From contig QIAJ01000143.1 in assembly GCA_003225495.1 (NCBI GenBank), positions 1-56,365 of the forward strand: 56,365 bases of DNA, given 5' to 3'. A program made the translations under genes and the position numbers. Origin of the DNA: Acidobacteriota bacterium. GTDB taxonomy: Bacteria; Acidobacteriota; Terriglobia; Terriglobales; Acidobacteriaceae. Under the pieces are notes generated by a model. It saw only the letters and a program-made list of their open reading frames with translations, had not been told where the DNA came from and ran no database searches. Below are positions 18,171 to 27,046 of this stretch, piece by piece (the stretch's first letter is position 1; each line of letters starts with the position of its first letter).

Positions 18171-18575
18171 TTGCCTAACCGTTTGAAATTCCGAATTCTC
18201 GCCGAGAGGCTGGCAGTATGTCAGCTGCCAGCGGGAAGCCGAGTGCCTGAGTGGGCAATAGGGTCCGGATTCTTTTGCGTGACCCAGACGGCGGAAGAGC
18301 TCTCGATTGTCTGCGAGCAAAGCCGCGTGCCAAGTGGCGTTCGCTCCGAGACGGATTGGGTCGGGCTGAAGCTGGAGGGCCCATTTCCCTTTGCGATGAC
18401 CGGTGTGCTTGCCTCGTTCCTGCAACCGCTGGCCGAAGCAGGGGTCCCGATTTTCGCGATTGCGACTTTTGATACGGATTACGTGTTGCTAAAACGCGAT
18501 AAGTTGGAGCAGGCACTTAGGGTTCTGGGCGCGGCCGGCCATCAGGAACTCCCATCCGCCGGACCTCTGGGCTGA
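18171..18575 (+). CDS. ACT-domain protein, CASTOR/aspartokinase-like
   Basis: The 134-residue protein resembles short ACT-domain proteins of the CASTOR-like type. It has an N-terminal beta segment (LAVCQLPAGSRVPEW) with FFCVTQTAEELSIVCE, then VGLKLEGPFPFAMTGVLASFL and LAEAGVPIFAIATFDTDYVL, the last two being the typical ACT beta-alpha-beta signature. Proteins of this type probably sense amino acids, but the ligand is unknown. The start is TTG 18171 or TTG 18183; neither has a clear RBS. Confidence 0.75.
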   Translation: MPNRLKFRILAERLAVCQLPAGSRVPEWAIGSGFFCVTQTAEELSIVCEQSRVPSGVRSETDWVGLKLEGPFPFAMTGVLASFLQPLAEAGVPIFAIATFDTDYVLLKRDKLEQALRVLGAAGHQELPSAGPLG

Positions 18576-18705
18576 AGCTACGTTATGGCAAGCTGTAGCG
18601 CTCTCCGCCCGGCAGCGCCGTTTAACCCTCGATTCCCACTGAATACTGCTGGAAATTGTGCACTTCCTGAGGCAGATGTTTAAATAGAAGAGGACTAATT
18701 CTTAC

Positions 18706-19719
18706 ATGCCCTCGACAGCAGTCAGGCTACGCCGGAAGTACAAGGCGGCGAGCCGGAACATTCACGGGTTGTGGCAGGTGCTCAAGGCGGTGGCCTCGAC
18801 GGACCACCCTTTGTTGGCGCATCTGATTCCGATCCGGCGGTGCAATCTCTCCTGCACCTACTGCAACGAGTACGACGATTTTTCAAAGCCCGTGCCGACC
18901 GAGCAGATGTTGCGTCGAGTGGACAAGCTTGGGGAACTCGGGACTTCGGTGGTCACGATCAGCGGGGGCGAGCCGCTGCTGCATCCGGACCTCGATGACA
19001 TCATCCACCGGATGGTGAAGCGCCGGATCGTGTCCGGGCTCATCACGAATGGCTACCTGCTGACAGCGGACAGGATTCAGAAGTTGAACCGCGCCGGGCT
19101 GGAGTGGTTGCAGATTTCTATCGACAACGTGATCCCGGACGAGGTTTCGAAAAAGAGTTTGAAGGTGCTCGGCAAGAAACTCCAATTGCTGGCGGAGCAC
19201 GCCGACTTTCACGTAAATATCAATTCGGTGGTGGGCGGCGGAGTGAGCAATCCGCAGGACGCATTGACGATCGGAAAACGCGCGCTGGAACTGGGATTCA
19301 GTTCTACGGTAGGCATCATCCACGACGGCCAGGGGCAGTTACAGCCGTTGAAAGACGACGAGCGAATCATTTATCACGAGATGAAGCAACTGGAGCGCCG
19401 GAGCTTCACTCGAATCAATTCGTTTCAGGACAACATTGCGGAAGGGCGTCCCAACCAATGGCGATGCCGGGCCGGCGCGCGCTATTTGTATATCTGCGAG
19501 GACGGGCTGGTGCACTATTGCTCGCAGCAACGCGGTTATCCGGCGATCCCGCTGGAGAAATATACAATCGCCGATTTACGGCGGGAATTTTATACGGAGA
19601 AGTCGTGCGCGCCGCATTGCACGGTGTCGTGCGTGCATCAGGTTTCCATTTTCGATTCGTGGCGGGCACCGCAGCATCCGGCGGCGATCTCTTCGGATAG
19701 CTTGGTGCAGATCGAGTAA
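18706..19719 (+). CDS. Radical SAM protein with extra C-terminal cysteines
   Basis: The 337-residue protein has the 4Fe-4S/SAM motif CNLSCTYC at about residues 46-53 (CxxxCxxC), the SAM-binding [13 protein letters not shown], and a TIM-barrel-like core ([29 protein letters not shown]). The C-terminal region has further cysteines: [21 protein letters not shown] and [14 protein letters not shown], consistent with SPASM/twitch-type auxiliary cluster binding. Members of this group modify peptides or small molecules. No peptide precursor or partner is adjacent, so the substrate is unknown. Confidence 0.85.
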   Translation: MPSTAVRLRRKYKAASRNIHGLWQVLKAVASTDHPLLAHLIPIRRCNLSCTYCNEYDDFSKPVPTEQMLRRVDKLGELGTSVVTISGGEPLLHPDLDDIIHRMVKRRIVSGLITNGYLLTADRIQKLNRAGLEWLQISIDNVIPDEVSKKSLKVLGKKLQLLAEHADFHVNINSVVGGGVSNPQDALTIGKRALELGFSSTVGIIHDGQGQLQPLKDDERIIYHEMKQLERRSFTRINSFQDNIAEGRPNQWRCRAGARYLYICEDGLVHYCSQQRGYPAIPLEKYTIADLRREFYTEKSCAPHCTVSCVHQVSIFDSWRAPQHPAAISSDSLVQIE

Positions 19720-19762
19720 GTTTCGCTTGTAAAAAACCAGGCATCGTCTTCGCATGTTAGAT

Positions 19763-19784
19763 GAGACGCCGCAGGCCGCGTCTC
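19763..19784. repeat. Intergenic palindrome after the radical SAM gene
   Basis: GAGACGC and GCGTCTC form a perfect 7-bp stem around an 8-base GC-rich loop. It lies between convergent genes (stops at 19719 and 19836). It could end transcription from either side or be a member of a dispersed palindrome family; there is no adjacent T run. Confidence 0.35.
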
Positions 19785-19835
19785 CCTGGGGTTTAATTCC
19801 CTCCCAACAATAATTGGGGCAGATTCCTTTCCTGC

Positions 19836-20384
19836 TTAGAACCTCAGCACGATACCGGCGGAATAGCGGAAATTGTTTTGACTGTCTCCACCGGTGCGGG
19901 TTTGCAGGTAGTCCACTTGAGCTAGTCGAACGCTGATAATGGGAGCGATATTCAAATCAACTCCGCCGCCGACGGCCCAGGCTGCGCTTGTGTCCGTGCC
20001 ATTAATGCCTACCGCATCCGCCGAAGTGTGGATCCCGCCTCCCAGAGCATGAACGAAGGGGGTGAGGTGAGTCGGGTTAGGCAGACGGACGACGGGTCCA
20101 AACATGAAGGTGTGTTGTTTGGTGTGAATGGGAACTCCAAGTACCTCCGGGCTGCCATAAGCGCCGCTGAAGTCGGCGGTAACGCCAATGTAGCGGTTGA
20201 AGTATCCACTCAGTGAGGCGTCCCAGCCGTTCAGATTGAAGTGGTCCAGGTTCGAAACGTCCGTATTGGTGTTGGCTCGGAAATACTGAAAGCCGCCAAA
20301 AACTTCTGCCCGGGGCGCATCCTGCGCCAGGACATGAAGCGGGAGGGTCGCTGCGAAAATCAAGACAGCCAAAAAACGGTACAT
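19836..20384 (-). CDS. Outer-membrane beta-barrel protein, 182 residues
   Basis: The product has a signal peptide (MYRFLAVLIFAATLPLHVLAQ) and a small eight-stranded barrel pattern of OmpA/OmpX-like type: AEVFGGFQYFRANTNT, NGWDASLSGYFNRYIGVTADFSG, HTFMFGPVVRL, TPFVHALGGG and a C-terminal strand NFRYSAGIVLRF ending in Phe, the usual signal for Bam insertion. Acidobacteria carry many such porin-family proteins; no specific function can be given. An AGGAG RBS lies seven bases before the ATG. Confidence 0.8.
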   Translation of the reverse strand: MYRFLAVLIFAATLPLHVLAQDAPRAEVFGGFQYFRANTNTDVSNLDHFNLNGWDASLSGYFNRYIGVTADFSGAYGSPEVLGVPIHTKQHTFMFGPVVRLPNPTHLTPFVHALGGGIHTSADAVGINGTDTSAAWAVGGGVDLNIAPIISVRLAQVDYLQTRTGGDSQNNFRYSAGIVLRF

Positions 20385-20536
20385 AGCTTCTCCTTAGTGT
20401 TCGCTGGCGCGCACACGGATGTACAATCCGCGCGAAGTGCGCGACCAATGAATCCGCCAGCTGTAATCGTGTGTGCTTCGGAATTGGATGCGGCGGAGTT
20501 GGCTGTACGTCGCCTCAGAAAAGGGTCACGGAAGGT

Positions 20537-20932
20537 CTACTGCCGGAGGCCAATCCACCCTTCCGCGATCACCATTGAGTTGCCGGGATTGTGCGGATCG
20601 TACTTGACGGAAGTGTGCAGCCCCAGACGGCAGGAGTGCAGGTTAATCCATTGACGAAGATAGGTCACGTCCTGCGACGCCTCGTAGGAAACGCCCGCCA
20701 CATCGTATTGATAAATCAGCATAGTGGCAGGAGGTCGATTATCCGAGGTGATCTCCTGGACATCAATGACGGTGCCATCGGTGATACGGCCGATCGAGTT
20801 CAGCCAGACACGGCGGGATTTTTCTATCTCGTCAGGTGTCTTGGGCTTGCGCCGAAACATGAGATAGCTGACGGATGCCAGGCCGAGCGCGCCCAGGGCG
20901 AGCGTATAAGTACCAAGCGGAGTCATGGCCAT
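20537..20932 (-). CDS. DUF3592-type membrane protein
   Basis: ATG 20932 (or 20926) starts a 131-residue protein with one N-terminal membrane helix (TYTLALGALGLASVSYLMF) and a soluble domain with the DUF3592 pattern: GRITDGTVIDVQE, then IYQYDVAGVSYEASQDV and LGLHTSVKYDPHNPGNSMV. Upstream in-frame sequence to 21043 is Cys/Arg-rich and is probably not translated. The function of the family is unknown. The region upstream holds direct repeats described separately. Confidence 0.7.
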   Translation of the reverse strand: MAMTPLGTYTLALGALGLASVSYLMFRRKPKTPDEIEKSRRVWLNSIGRITDGTVIDVQEITSDNRPPATMLIYQYDVAGVSYEASQDVTYLRQWINLHSCRLGLHTSVKYDPHNPGNSMVIAEGWIGLRQ

Positions 20933-21038
20933 CAGGCTGGTTCGTCGGTCGTCTTCAGAATAAATGCAAAACTGTCTCACGCAAAGACACCGTGAGTGTG
21001 TAGTCAGGTGCGTGTCCAAGGAATTGTCAGGCGATCGC

Positions 21039-21086
21039 GTCACAGATTTGACAACAAAGTGACATCAGTTTGACAACTGGTCACAG
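21039..21086. promoter_or_regulatory. Interleaved direct repeats, operator-like
   Basis: GTCACAG occurs at 21039-21045 and 21080-21086, and TTTGACAAC at 21047-21055 and 21069-21077, the latter 22 bases apart (two helix turns). The block lies about 110-150 bases upstream of the DUF3592 start. It may be a binding site for a regulator acting on either strand. Confidence 0.4.
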
Positions 21087-21299
21087 TTTGCTGGCCTAGA
21101 GTGGCAGAACTTGCTGGCCTGCGCCGCGCTCGTTTCTGGCCATGACATCTCTCCAGGGGTGTCCGAGGTTCGGGAACGCCAGATCACTCCAAGCATGATC
21201 AGAGCGGCGCAGGCAGTGTCACCGAACGCGGCCGAACGGCGTGTGAGTCGCGGGGGACAAAAAGGGCTAGCGCTGCCGTTGTCCCGTTTTCGGAGAGAA

Positions 21300-21323
21300 G
21301 GGCCGGAGCAATCCGGCCCTTTT
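21300..21323 (+). terminator. Rho-independent terminator
   Basis: GGGCCGGA (21300-21307) and TCCGGCCC (21312-21319) form a perfect 8-bp stem with loop GCAA, followed directly by TTTT. A weaker hairpin, GGGACAA/TTGTCCC with GTTTT after it, precedes it at 21254-21285. No plus-strand protein gene ends here, so the transcript it ends is unknown. Confidence 0.65.
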
Positions 21324-21380
21324 CATATGTTTGGGGAAGCAAGTCCGGGAGAAGTTCGGCCCTGAGAAACCGGCCACCGA

Positions 21381-21941
21381 TTATTTCACATTGACTTTCA
21401 CCCGCATCCAGGGATGGATGCAGCATTCGAAAAGATGTTTACCCTTCTTCAGACCTGTAATTTCTACGTGGCTGCCCTGAAGGAGCCGGGTCCGGGCTAC
21501 CGCCACGTTCGCAAAGCCGCCGGCGCATTCGGGAACCGTGGCCTCTCCGTTGTTAAGTCCATCGATGAACCCACCACCAAACTGGGCGACTTCGGTAAAG
21601 GTATGAGGCTCCCCACCCTGGTCAACGATGCTCAGAGTTGTTCCCTTCTCGATATGGAGGGTATCCGGTTCAAAATCCCAGCCTCGATCGGGGGTTCCGG
21701 CGGCCGCCTTCGCAAATAAGTCCGATAACGTCGTGGCATACCCGAGCGCGGCAAGCGCGACATTCTTGCAGAAATCAGGCCCGAGTGCGGCATTGAAAGT
21801 GGTCGGGTCGCATTCGTCCAGGGCCACGACCTGTGCGAGACCGGGCGGATTGGCTTGCGAAGAACGTCCCTGGCCAAGCGCGAGCGTTGCTGCGAACACG
21901 AAACAGCCAGCGAGTAATGCGAACTTCCCTGCAGTAGTCAT
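21381..21941 (-). CDS. Secreted cupredoxin (plastocyanin-like)
   Basis: The 186-residue product has a signal peptide ending near LALGQ. The C-terminal cupredoxin domain has the type 1 copper ligands in order: His in GGEPHTFTEV, then Cys, His and Met in FECCIHPWMRVKV. The entry segment PDTLHIEKGTTLSIVDQG is the usual first sheet. The N-terminal 70 residues, with two cysteines in ECDPTTFNAALGPDFC, are an extra part not found in simple plastocyanins. A periplasmic electron carrier or copper-binding role is likely; no redox partner is adjacent. Confidence 0.82.
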   Translation of the reverse strand: MTTAGKFALLAGCFVFAATLALGQGRSSQANPPGLAQVVALDECDPTTFNAALGPDFCKNVALAALGYATTLSDLFAKAAAGTPDRGWDFEPDTLHIEKGTTLSIVDQGGEPHTFTEVAQFGGGFIDGLNNGEATVPECAGGFANVAVARTRLLQGSHVEITGLKKGKHLFECCIHPWMRVKVNVK

Positions 21942-22051
21942 TGTCGTATCTCCATTCGAACGAATTTTGTCAGTTCATAACGCATCTTTCTTCGCGTCTA
22001 CCTAAATAGGCGTAATGGGCAGGCCCGAACTATCATTCGTAGGCCGTTTAT

Positions 22052-22079
22052 TTGATGGACTGGCCAATGTGGCTATAAT
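22052..22079 (+). promoter_or_regulatory. Likely promoter of the ECF sigma-kinase operon
   Basis: TTGATG (22052-22057), 16 bases, then TATAAT (22074-22079). Transcription would start about 22086, which argues against the TTG at 22080 as the sigma-factor start and for ATG 22095 or GTG 22113. Confidence 0.55.
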
Positions 22080-22094
22080 TTGGCGAGATTTGGG

Positions 22095-22706
22095 ATGCTT
22101 GGGGTGCGGGGCGTGAAGAATCCGGACAAGACGTCGCCGGAAGGGGATGTCAGCACGTTGCTGCGAGCCTGGAGCAACGGGGACCAGAGCGCCCTCGATC
22201 GGCTGGCGCCGATCGTCTATGGCGAACTGCGGCGGCTCGCCGGACACTATTTGCGCGGGGAAAGAACCGGCCACAGTTTACAAGCCACCGCCCTGGTTAA
22301 CGAAGCTTACCTGCGGCTGGTGGACTACAAGCGCATGCGCTGGGAGAATCGCGCTCACTTCTTCGCCGTGTCGGCGCAATTGATGAGGCGGATTCTGGTT
22401 GACCATGCCCGGCGACACAATCTGAAACGCGGCGGCGGCGTCCAGCACATCGGACTCGAAGATACCGCGGTGGTTGGCGGCGGTAGGACGGAAGATCTGG
22501 TCGTCCTCGACGAGGCCATGGAAGCTCTTGCCCACATCGATCCACGGAAAGCGCAAGTGGTAGAGTTGCGCTTCTTTGGTGGCTTGAGTGTAGAGGAAAC
22601 GGCGGAAGTGCTAAAGGTGTCGCCTGTCACGGTGATGCGCGACTGGAGCACCGCTCGGGCATGGCTTTATCGCGAAATGAGTGGCGGAGCCGGCGATGGA
22701 TGCTGA
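22095..22706 (+). CDS. ECF-family RNA polymerase sigma factor
   Basis: This is a sigma factor of the ECF type (about 200 residues) with region 2 (LAPIVYGELRRLAGHYLRGE, then FFAVSAQLMRRILVDHARRH) and region 4 with a helix-turn-helix (VVELRFFGGLSVEETAEVLKVSPVTVMRDWSTARAWLYREM). It matches the soil-bacterial subfamily that sits beside kinase genes. ATG 22095 is chosen because the promoter's start point is about 22086; GTG 22113 is an alternative. Its last 11 bases overlap the start of the kinase gene, so the two are translationally coupled and the kinase is a likely controller of, or co-responder with, this sigma factor. Confidence 0.85.
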   Translation: MLGVRGVKNPDKTSPEGDVSTLLRAWSNGDQSALDRLAPIVYGELRRLAGHYLRGERTGHSLQATALVNEAYLRLVDYKRMRWENRAHFFAVSAQLMRRILVDHARRHNLKRGGGVQHIGLEDTAVVGGGRTEDLVVLDEAMEALAHIDPRKAQVVELRFFGGLSVEETAEVLKVSPVTVMRDWSTARAWLYREMSGGAGDGC

Positions 22707-25700
22707 ACGGTGGAAGCAGGTCGATCAGTTGCTTGAGTCGGCGCTGGGATTGCCGCCCGAGCGTCGCCAAGAGTTTCTGCGTCAAGCATGTGGAGGCGAT
22801 TCCGCGTTAGAAGAGGAAGTCAGGTCACTCCTCAAATCACATCAGAATCTCGGCAACTTTCTGGAAGGTCCCGCCATTGAGGCGGCCGCGCACATGATCG
22901 CCCTGGCGGAAGCTCGAGAGGCCGGTGATGCAATGCTCGGACAGACCATTGCGCACTATCGAGTACTGAGGAAGCTGGGGAGCGGTGGGATGGGCATAGT
23001 CTACGAAGCGGAAGATATCCGCCTAGGACGCCGCGTCGCCTTGAAACTGTTGCCCGAGAACCTGGCGCAGGACAAGCAAACTCTTCAGCGGTTTGAACGC
23101 GAGGCGCGTGTCGCCTCGTCTTTGAATCACCCGAACATCTGCACCATTTACGAAGTGGAAGAACATCTTCGTCAGCCGGTGATTGTCATGGAGTTGCTCG
23201 AAGGCGAGAGCTTGAAGCGCCGCATCGACGAGCGGCCTCTCACAATCGACGAACTGCTGGATTTCGGAATTCAGGCCGCCGATGCCCTGGAGGCAGCCCA
23301 CAGCAAGGGGATCATCCACCGGGACATCAAACCCGGCAATATTTATGTCGTGGGCCAGGGGCGGGTGAAGATCCTCGACTTCGGATTGGCCAAGATGCAT
23401 CCCACCGTACTTGAAGAAGATGAGTCTGATGAAGAAGCTCTCACCCTGGATGGCATTATCCCGGGCACGACGTCATACATGTCTCCGGAGCAGTTGCGCG
23501 GCGAAGAGATTGACGCACGCAGCGACCTGTTTTCGCTGGGTGTAGTGCTGCATGAGATCGCCACGGGCCGTCGGCCCTTCGTCGCCAAGAATCGCATCAT
23601 GTTGATGAATGCGATCCTGAACGCACAACCTGCGCCGGCCAGCAAGGCGAATCCGTCATTGCCACCCGGGTTCGACGCAATCATCGCCAGGGCGCTGGTA
23701 AAAGACCGCGAGAAACGCTTTCAGCATGCCGCCGAAATTTGCTCGGACCTGAAACGGCTGAAAAGGGAAAAGGCAAAAGCGCACATGGCTGCGGAACCTG
23801 CAAAGGCAAGCCCTCGCCCTGGACGCCCTTTCTCGATTCTCGCCGCCATACGAGACCGCTTTTCGGAAAAATCAGCGGATGAGTTAGAGGCCCGTCCGGT
23901 CCATCTTCCTGTGCAGCGAACCGGGTTTGTGGGGCGTGAGAAAGAAATAACCGCAGCCAAAGAGCTTCTGCTGCGGGATGGTGTGCGCCTGGTCACGGTT
24001 ACAGGTCCGGGAGGGATCGGCAAAACGCGTCTCGCGTTACAAGTGGCGGGCGGCCTGGCAAAGAGCTTTCCGGGAGGCACTCATTTTGTTGCGCTTTCTC
24101 CGGTCAGCGATCCGGAAATGGTCGCGTCGGTGATCGTGCAGACGTTGGGCATCCGGGAAGCCGGAGGTCAGTCGCCGCTCGAAATACTCAAGAAGAATTT
24201 GCGGGAGTCATTGCGCGGACCCACGTTGCTGGTGCTCGACAATTTCGAGCAGCTGCTGCCCGCTGCGCCGACCGTGGCGGAGTTGCTGGCGATCGGTTCC
24301 GATCTCAAGATCCTGGTCACCAGCCGCGCAGCGCTACACGTGTACGGAGAACATGAATATCCGGTACCACCGCTGGAACTCCCGGATACGCGTTCGAAGC
24401 CGCCGATCGAGGTCTTATCACAGTACCCCGCAGTCGCGCTGTTTGTGCAACGCGCGGTCGCCGCCAAACCAGATTTTGAACTGAATCGGGAAAACGCGTC
24501 TGCCATCACGGAGATTTGTGCCCGATTGGATGGTCTGCCGCTCGCGATCGAGCTCGCTGCCGCCCGGGTCAAAGTGCTTTCGCCCGCCTCCATGCGGACG
24601 CGGCTGGCCAGCCGGCTGCAACTATTAACGGGCGGCGCGCGTGATTTGCCGCAGCGTCAGCAGACGCTACGTGGCGCCATGGATTGGAGCTACGACCTTT
24701 TAAGCACGGCCGAGCAGAAACTCTTCCGGAGACTGTCGGTGTTTGTGGGGGGCTGCAATCTGGAAGGGGTGGAAGCGGTCTGCGACACGAGAAGTGATCT
24801 GGATTTGGATTTGCTCGACGGCATGGCATCGATGGTGGACAAAAGCCTGGTCCATCAGGTTGAGCAAGCGAGCGGCGAATCGCGCTTCGTGATGCTGGAA
24901 ACGATCAGCGAGTATGCCCTGGAAAAACTGGAGGCCAGCGGAGAGAATGCCACGACCAAGCGCGCGCATGCCGCCTATTGTCTGGTATTGGCGGAGGAGG
25001 AGGTTCCGGAGCAGAGCGCCGCGGCAGGAGCGGCATGGCTGGAACGCTTGGGGTTGGAGCACGACAATTTTCGCGCGGGTCTGGAGTGGCTGATAGAGGC
25101 GGGAGATGCAGAGTGGGGACTCCGTCTTGGGGCGGCCCTGTTTCGCTTCTGGGAGACACGCGAATATCTCGCCGAGGGCCGGGATAGTCTGGGAAAGCTA
25201 TTGAAACTCGCCCAAGCGGCTGCGCCTACGAAGCAACGCACGCGAGCGCTCTTTGCCGCCGGCGTGCTGGCAGGCGAGCAGGGAGATTATCCCTCGGCAG
25301 ATGCGCTCATCGGAGAGAGTCTGGACATCGCGCGCCTGTTGGGTGACCAACAGGGTGTGGCCGTCTCTCTCAACGCATTGGCGGTCTTGGCCAGAGACCA
25401 AGGGGACGTCGCTGTCGCGCGCGCTTTGTTCGAAGAGAGTTTAGAGCAGTGGCGAGAATTGGGCGACCAAAAGGCGATCGCTCGGTCGCTCAGCAACCTG
25501 GCGAATGCCGTCAAGTTGCAAGGCGACAATGCCCGCGCGCGCGCACTTTACGGGGAGTGTCTCTCCATCTTCCGAGGACTGGGGGATCGGACGGGCGTCG
25601 CGTGGTCCACAAACTATCAAGGGGATGTGGCTCGCGATCAGGGAGACTCCATTGCCGCGCGCGCGCTATACGAACAAGGTTTGGCAATTTTTAGGGAACT

Positions 25701-26115
25701 CAATGACCGCTGGGGCATTGCCGGGACGCTTGCGGATCTGGGGAGCATGGCAAGGGAAGAACGGGATTATCCAACCGCGCACTCTTTCTACCGCGAAAGC
25801 ATAAAACTTTTCCAGGAACTGGACCACAAACGCGGAATTGCGCGTCTGCTTGAGTGCTTCGCATGCTGCGCAGCCTTTCAACTCGAAGCCGTGCGTTCCC
25901 TTCGGCTGGCTGGCGCGGCGGCAGCCTTGCGTCAAAATATTGGCGCTCCGCTCACATCAGCGGAACAAGCGAAACTGGACGCCAGTCTGCACATGGCACG
26001 ACATGCCTTGACCAGTACAGCAAGCGCCGCTGCTTGGGCCGAGGGTTGCGCTTTGCCGGTCGATAAGGCAATTGAAGAGGTGGTGATGTCCGAGACTGCG
26101 ACTCCCTCTTGTTAA
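22696..26115 (+). CDS. Ser/Thr protein kinase fused to STAND ATPase and TPRs
   Basis: The 1139-residue protein combines three modules. A Hanks-type kinase spans about residues 87-355: glycine loop LGSGGMGIVYEA, VALKLL lysine, IIHRDIKPGNI, ILDFGLA and SYMSPEQLRGEEID, all intact. A STAND/NB-ARC-type NTPase follows, with Walker A TGPGGIGKTRLALQ (about 436-449), LLVLDNFEQLLPA (Walker B) and LVTSRAALHVYGEHEY. TPRs occupy about 850-1045, in units such as ALFEESLEQWRELGDQKAIARSL. The first 80 residues are the usual PQRS-like lead (MDAERWKQVDQLLESALGLP). ATG 22696 with GGAG upstream is preferred to GTG 22681. No membrane segment is seen, so the protein should be cytoplasmic. Confidence 0.92.
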   Translation: MDAERWKQVDQLLESALGLPPERRQEFLRQACGGDSALEEEVRSLLKSHQNLGNFLEGPAIEAAAHMIALAEAREAGDAMLGQTIAHYRVLRKLGSGGMGIVYEAEDIRLGRRVALKLLPENLAQDKQTLQRFEREARVASSLNHPNICTIYEVEEHLRQPVIVMELLEGESLKRRIDERPLTIDELLDFGIQAADALEAAHSKGIIHRDIKPGNIYVVGQGRVKILDFGLAKMHPTVLEEDESDEEALTLDGIIPGTTSYMSPEQLRGEEIDARSDLFSLGVVLHEIATGRRPFVAKNRIMLMNAILNAQPAPASKANPSLPPGFDAIIARALVKDREKRFQHAAEICSDLKRLKREKAKAHMAAEPAKASPRPGRPFSILAAIRDRFSEKSADELEARPVHLPVQRTGFVGREKEITAAKELLLRDGVRLVTVTGPGGIGKTRLALQVAGGLAKSFPGGTHFVALSPVSDPEMVASVIVQTLGIREAGGQSPLEILKKNLRESLRGPTLLVLDNFEQLLPAAPTVAELLAIGSDLKILVTSRAALHVYGEHEYPVPPLELPDTRSKPPIEVLSQYPAVALFVQRAVAAKPDFELNRENASAITEICARLDGLPLAIELAAARVKVLSPASMRTRLASRLQLLTGGARDLPQRQQTLRGAMDWSYDLLSTAEQKLFRRLSVFVGGCNLEGVEAVCDTRSDLDLDLLDGMASMVDKSLVHQVEQASGESRFVMLETISEYALEKLEASGENATTKRAHAAYCLVLAEEEVPEQSAAAGAAWLERLGLEHDNFRAGLEWLIEAGDAEWGLRLGAALFRFWETREYLAEGRDSLGKLLKLAQAAAPTKQRTRALFAAGVLAGEQGDYPSADALIGESLDIARLLGDQQGVAVSLNALAVLARDQGDVAVARALFEESLEQWRELGDQKAIARSLSNLANAVKLQGDNARARALYGECLSIFRGLGDRTGVAWSTNYQGDVARDQGDSIAARALYEQGLAIFRELNDRWGIAGTLADLGSMAREERDYPTAHSFYRESIKLFQELDHKRGIARLLECFACCAAFQLEAVRSLRLAGAAAALRQNIGAPLTSAEQAKLDASLHMARHALTSTASAAAWAEGCALPVDKAIEEVVMSETATPSC

Positions 26116-26154
26116 TACGAGAAATGAGAATATCGCGGCAGGGTTTGCAGACGC

Positions 26155-26427
26155 TTACTCCGCAGTTGCGGGATCGATCAGCCTGCGGACCGCGGAGACG
26201 CGATTGGCAGGAAGTCCCACTCGCCGGGCATGATCACGGATGATCGCCTCGTCCGGTGCGAGATATACGCAGTACACCTTGTCGCCGGTAACGTAGCTAT
26301 GGAGCCATTGAATCTCAGGACCAAGCGCCCTTAGAACGGTGATTGACTTTTGCGAGAGTTCGCGCAGCTCGGCGTCGGAAAGATTTCCAGCTCCCGGGAC
26401 TTCGCGTTCAATCACGAACTTTGGCAT
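26155..26427 (-). CDS. DUF4242 family small protein
   Basis: ATG 26427 opens a 90-residue protein, MPKFVIEREVPGAGNLSDAEL, with SITVLRALGPEIQWLHSYVTGDKVYCVYLAPDEAIIRDHARRVGLP. This is the compact ferredoxin-like DUF4242 pattern, of which a Streptomyces member binds nickel. In-frame upstream sequence to 26505 lacks plausible content. It is divergent from the OsmC-family gene at 26540, with 112 bases between that should hold both promoters. Confidence 0.8.
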   Translation of the reverse strand: MPKFVIEREVPGAGNLSDAELRELSQKSITVLRALGPEIQWLHSYVTGDKVYCVYLAPDEAIIRDHARRVGLPANRVSAVRRLIDPATAE

Positions 26428-26539
26428 CGGCTTCTTCCTGACGCGGATATATCGTAGCAAATGGAGCGCCTTCAAGACAGTTTGGCCAAAGCCGCCACTC
26501 AGCAAAAATGTTCAGACAAGAAACAGGAACGAGGTTTTC

Positions 26540-27046
26540 ATGGATCTTCGATCTCTGCAAAAGCCGCTGAAAGACCAATATCGCAATGACCGCAATGCCT
26601 CGCGCATCACAATCCGAGCGAAAGGCGAGCAGACCGGCGCCCCCATAGCATGCTCGGTCGATATCGGCCGTGCCATCTACCAGGCGGAAGCCCACAAGGG
26701 CGTCGGGGGTGCAGGTGTCGCCGCCTGCTCGGGTGACCTTTTGCTTGGAGCTCTGGCAGCGTGCGCCCAAATCACGTGTCAGATGGTGGCCGCAGCCATG
26801 GGCATACCGACTGAGCACATCGAAGTCACTGTGAAGGGGGATCTGGATCTGCGCGGCACGCTTGGCATATCGAAAGAGGTGCCTGTCGGTTTTGAGAGTA
26901 TCCATCTAAATTTTGACGTGGTCGCTCCGCAAGCAACACCAGAACAACTGAGCGGCTTGCGAGAGAAAACCGAACAGTATTGCGTCGTGATGCAAACGTT
27001 AATGCGACCGCCGAAACTGCAGAGCGAGTGGGGTGGTCAAGGCTAG
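26540..27046 (+). CDS. OsmC/Ohr-family protein
   Basis: The 168-residue protein starts at ATG 26540. It has the OsmC fold: an N-terminal sheet (ITIRAKGEQTGAPIACSVDI), then GVAACSGDLLLGALAACAQITCQMVAAAMGI with cysteines on the long central helix, then VTVKGDLDLRGTLGISKEVPVGFESIHLNFDVVAP and a second conserved cysteine in EKTEQYCVV. OsmC proteins reduce organic hydroperoxides using two such cysteines. It may therefore be a peroxidase, though the several cysteines make the exact pair uncertain. It is divergent from the DUF4242 gene. Confidence 0.8.
   Translation: MDLRSLQKPLKDQYRNDRNASRITIRAKGEQTGAPIACSVDIGRAIYQAEAHKGVGGAGVAACSGDLLLGALAACAQITCQMVAAAMGIPTEHIEVTVKGDLDLRGTLGISKEVPVGFESIHLNFDVVAPQATPEQLSGLREKTEQYCVVMQTLMRPPKLQSEWGGQG

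Larger units (their letters stand above)
20933..21380. other. Non-coding-looking region with operator-like repeats and tandem hairpins
   Basis: A 448-base stretch between the DUF3592 gene and the cupredoxin gene (both minus). It holds paired direct repeats at 21039-21086 and two plus-strand hairpins at 21254-21285 and 21300-21323. A plus-strand frame from 21111 to 21365 runs straight through both hairpins and has no RBS or recognisable content. A small RNA transcribed rightward and ending near 21323 would fit, but no promoter is certain. Confidence 0.4.

Noticed and set aside
21099-21115. Sigma-54-like TGGCAG...TTGCT
   Set aside because: Only three bases separate the two boxes instead of five, so it does not fit the -24/-12 spacing.
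21111-21365. Plus-strand 84-codon frame
   Set aside because: It has no RBS or recognisable content and passes through two terminator-like hairpins.
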